From: Paragorgia papillata
Lineage: Eukaryota > Cnidaria > Anthozoa > Scleralcyonacea > Coralliidae
Length of the DNA: 64,000 nucleotides
Direction: 5' to 3'
NCBI GenBank assembly: GCA_035771165.1
Contig: JAWNZC010000367.1
Coordinates: 1,584,001-1,648,000 of the forward strand
Shown here: positions 61,727 through 64,000 of the stretch, one piece after another
Numbering within the stretch: position 1 is the first letter of the stretch
How the letters are laid out: every line of letters starts with the position of its first letter
Program-made: the position numbers and the translations under genes
The notes under the pieces: generated by a model
What the model was told of the DNA's origin: nothing
The model's database searches: none
Seen by the model: the letters and a program-made list of their open reading frames with translations, nothing else

Positions 61727-63640
61727 GTGGGACTATTTGATGTGGACTTAAATTACATTGTTTTCCCACGGCACTAATAAGAATTGACTATATCTTTACT
61801 GTTTACTGTTTATTTGTCGTCAAACATCCACGACTAACCAACGATTAGACAACTGAACAGTAACAAATGTAACTAAGTATAGGTTAGTATAACTAAGTAT
61901 AGGCTAATATATATTTGCCCGGGGCAATTAACTTGATTTATGCGTAGTTGGGAGTAACTATTATAAATAAACAACCGCGGTACACCAAAGAAAACCGAGG
62001 TAATTGTGAACTAAACATAATTATAAACTAACTAGTGGACTATTATATAATAATTTTATTGAGCATTGTGTTGTATTTCGCGGGCTAAAATGAAGAATTC
62101 AGCGGGCTAAGCTATATTTTGGCCCGCTGATCTGAGCCTATCAAGTTTTAACGGTTCTAAATCATTATTGGTTTGTTGTTTCCGGAATTGTATACGTTTC
62201 TTGTCAATAGTATACTTTGGAGCAAAGATTGTTTTGATGACAAATGTTGCGTTTTTCTGCCAAGTTACATGTAAGTTATGAGTTATGTAAATATTTCATC
62301 TTGCAATGAAATACACGCCGACGCGAAGGTGGCACTGTTCAAGATACTGTTATCGTATGCTGTCTTTGATTTTCCCCTAAATGCGCACTAAAATTATTAT
62401 AATAGTAATGCAGTTGATGTTCTTGGGCATAAACATGTTTTTGGCCCTTCTCAGAACTAATTCTCGCCTTCTGCTCGGGATAAAATGAGCCCGAGTCGGG
62501 CCAAAAACATATTTATGCCCGCGAACATCAATTCTATTGTTATATTATACAAATTCTACATTTTGATTAGTTTACCTAAGTTTACTGTTTTAATATATAT
62601 TTACTATATTTAAGCTTTATGCATCCGTTTCATCTGTTTTTCTCAAACTCATTAAAAATTCATAAATTATCGTAGCCAAGCCATGAACGTATACCACATC
62701 ACATGCATGAGTTTTGTTACACAATGAAAACCTGTAGGAAACTTCCCAGTGAACTGGATCGCATTTCTTAATCTGCATATTGAAATCAATGAAGAAAACA
62801 CCGTAAATCGCGATGCGAATACTCGTTTGAGAAGCAAGATTAAACACTCATCGTGTTTCATCAGGGGACTCCAAACACTGCAAACAATAAAAACTTAGGG
62901 CTACGCCCTCGGTTTTCATATGTTTTCTGATGAAACACTCAGTCTTGTTTGATCTATTACATAAGAAATAGCTAACTTGTACGGACAAACGAATGTATAT
63001 TTAAGGCAGTTTAAATTAACACCGCTGCCAAACATTTGCACATGCGTGAATTTGCTAGAGAAAACATTGCAAGAGAAGTGGGAACTAGCCGTGGTAAACA
63101 ACAACCAGACAGTGAAGACTAAGTAAAACTCGACTGTTCATTTGTGTTTTAAAAAAAGGGTAATGAAAATTACGAATGGGGCATTTCAGAATATGTTACA
63201 ATATTGACAAAGAAGCCATGCACAAATTACCTACATTATCTTTTTGGTAGTATGCTTATAATTTTAACTTTTGTGTCGGATTCTCAGACCAGTCAAAATA
63301 TTTCAGTGTTTTCCCGCTCTAATATTCGCAGGCGCCAAACGTTTGGCAGCGGTGTTTTTAAATGCATATAATAGAATCAAATCGTTTTGTATGACTTGTA
63401 TATGCAAGACAATGTAGCAAGATATAGGTAAACTTAAGTCTGCCTACCTACCACCTAAGCTGTGAATATTTATATGCATGTATATATTTGGGTAAGCTCC
63501 TTAGATGAGCAGTTCTTGCTCTTGGAGTGAACACAAAGAATTTATAAGTTTAAATAAAAAAAAACAACTGTTTATTACTCTGTTAGCTTGATCTATATCC
63601 TTCTGTATCGGGACCTCACACTCGGTCTATTAGTAACATG
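61727..63640. other. ISY1 intron or 3' flank; repeats only
   Basis: No ISY1 C-terminal exon was recognised. 62400-62540 has inverted CGGGCATAAACATG-type phrases (TTCTTGGGCATAAACATGTTTTTGGCCC / GGGCCAAAAACATATTTATGCCC). 62838-62945 is a P3 palindrome. 63018-63356 is the P7 element. Confidence 0.5.
63018..63356. mobile_element. P7 TIR element, copy A, complete 339 bp with 8-bp TSD
   Basis: Ends AACACCGCTGCCAAAC and GTTTGGCAGCGGTGTT. Flanks TTTAAATT (63010-63017) and TTTAAATG (63357-63364) agree at 7 of 8 bases. Non-coding; 8-bp TSD suggests hAT-type mobilisation. Confidence 0.88.
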
Positions 63641-64000
63641 TATGTCCAATTAAAGGACATTGGAAATAAAAATTAAGTTCGTCTAATTTGAAAGAACTCG
63701 TAAAATTGTAATAGAAGATCTTTTACAACTTTTTTGTATCTTTCTACGTTTCAAGATATTCCAGTTTGTGTGATGTGTAAATTAGATGGTCTCTGACGTC
63801 ATAAGCAGGGTACAGTATTTTCACACCTAGCAAAATTAGATATATCTCTATGTTTGATTAACGAAATAACATAAAACTTTGCACATAAAAACGCCTGTGA
63901 CACTGAACATTTTATGTTGAGCAATCATAGAGGTGGAAATGATTTTGTAATGCATGAAAATACTGTACCTTGCTCCTGACGTCAGAGATCATCTAATTTG
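63641..64000. repeat. P1 element, cut by the window end
   Basis: Left arm GTTCGTCTAATTTGAAAGAAC... and the inner pair AGATGGTCTCTGACGTCATAAGC.../...CTGACGTCAGAGATCATCT. The last outer arm runs past 64000. Confidence 0.8.

Overview
The window is animal nuclear DNA: AT-rich, intron-rich, with canonical GT-AG introns and dense in young and old mobile elements. Two conserved host genes, both on the + strand, anchor it. Exon sizes, the repeat mix (tRNA- and 5S-derived SINEs, non-LTR retrotransposons, a Penelope-like fragment, many TIR elements) and the divergence of the proteins suggest an anthozoan cnidarian (stony coral or sea anemone). The phylum is inference; animal origin is clear.

Gene 1 (about 3.06-26.67 kb, +) is a TRPA-type cation channel. 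Ten exons join in perfect phase: ankyrin repeats (3063-8225), a pre-S1 linker (11032-11197), S1 (13110-13331), S2 (15995-16140), S3-S4 (19010-19249), S5-pore-S6 (25611-25925) and a C-terminal coiled coil ending in a stop at 26671. The 5' end is not seen. Gene 2 (40.4 kb to beyond 61.7 kb, +) is the spliceosome factor ISY1. Eight coding exons are in phase, its start codon must lie on an upstream exon, and its last roughly 100 codons are not found in the window.

Everything else is introns and intergenic DNA filled with mobile elements. The most interesting is a complete two-gene DNA transposon (44026-48453) inside ISY1 intron 3. It has about 150-bp terminal inverted repeats, a spliced THAP-DDE transposase on +, and a convergent spliced minus-strand gene for a P2RX7_C-type cysteine-rich domain protein. 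Other elements with directly readable target-site duplications are: a 925-bp element with 9-bp TSD carrying a RecQ-like helicase fragment (11640-12564); a 695-bp hAT-type element inside a SINE (33726-34420); a hAT-type element (37709-39664) holding a second hAT relic; and a 1578-bp element with 9-bp TSD inside another TIR element (56276-57853). Several elements occur in both filled and empty form in this window, so the order of insertions can be read.

Retroelement relics with recognisable reverse-transcriptase or pol sequence lie at 9.3-9.5, 21.2-21.5, 30.7-31.9, 32.7-33.4, 36.1-36.3 and 51.1-51.6 kb. Large microsatellites occur at 3.5-4.3, 8.9-9.25, 13.38-13.74 and 31.9-32.66 kb. Coordinates of TIR families without clear TSDs are approximate (about 10 bp).
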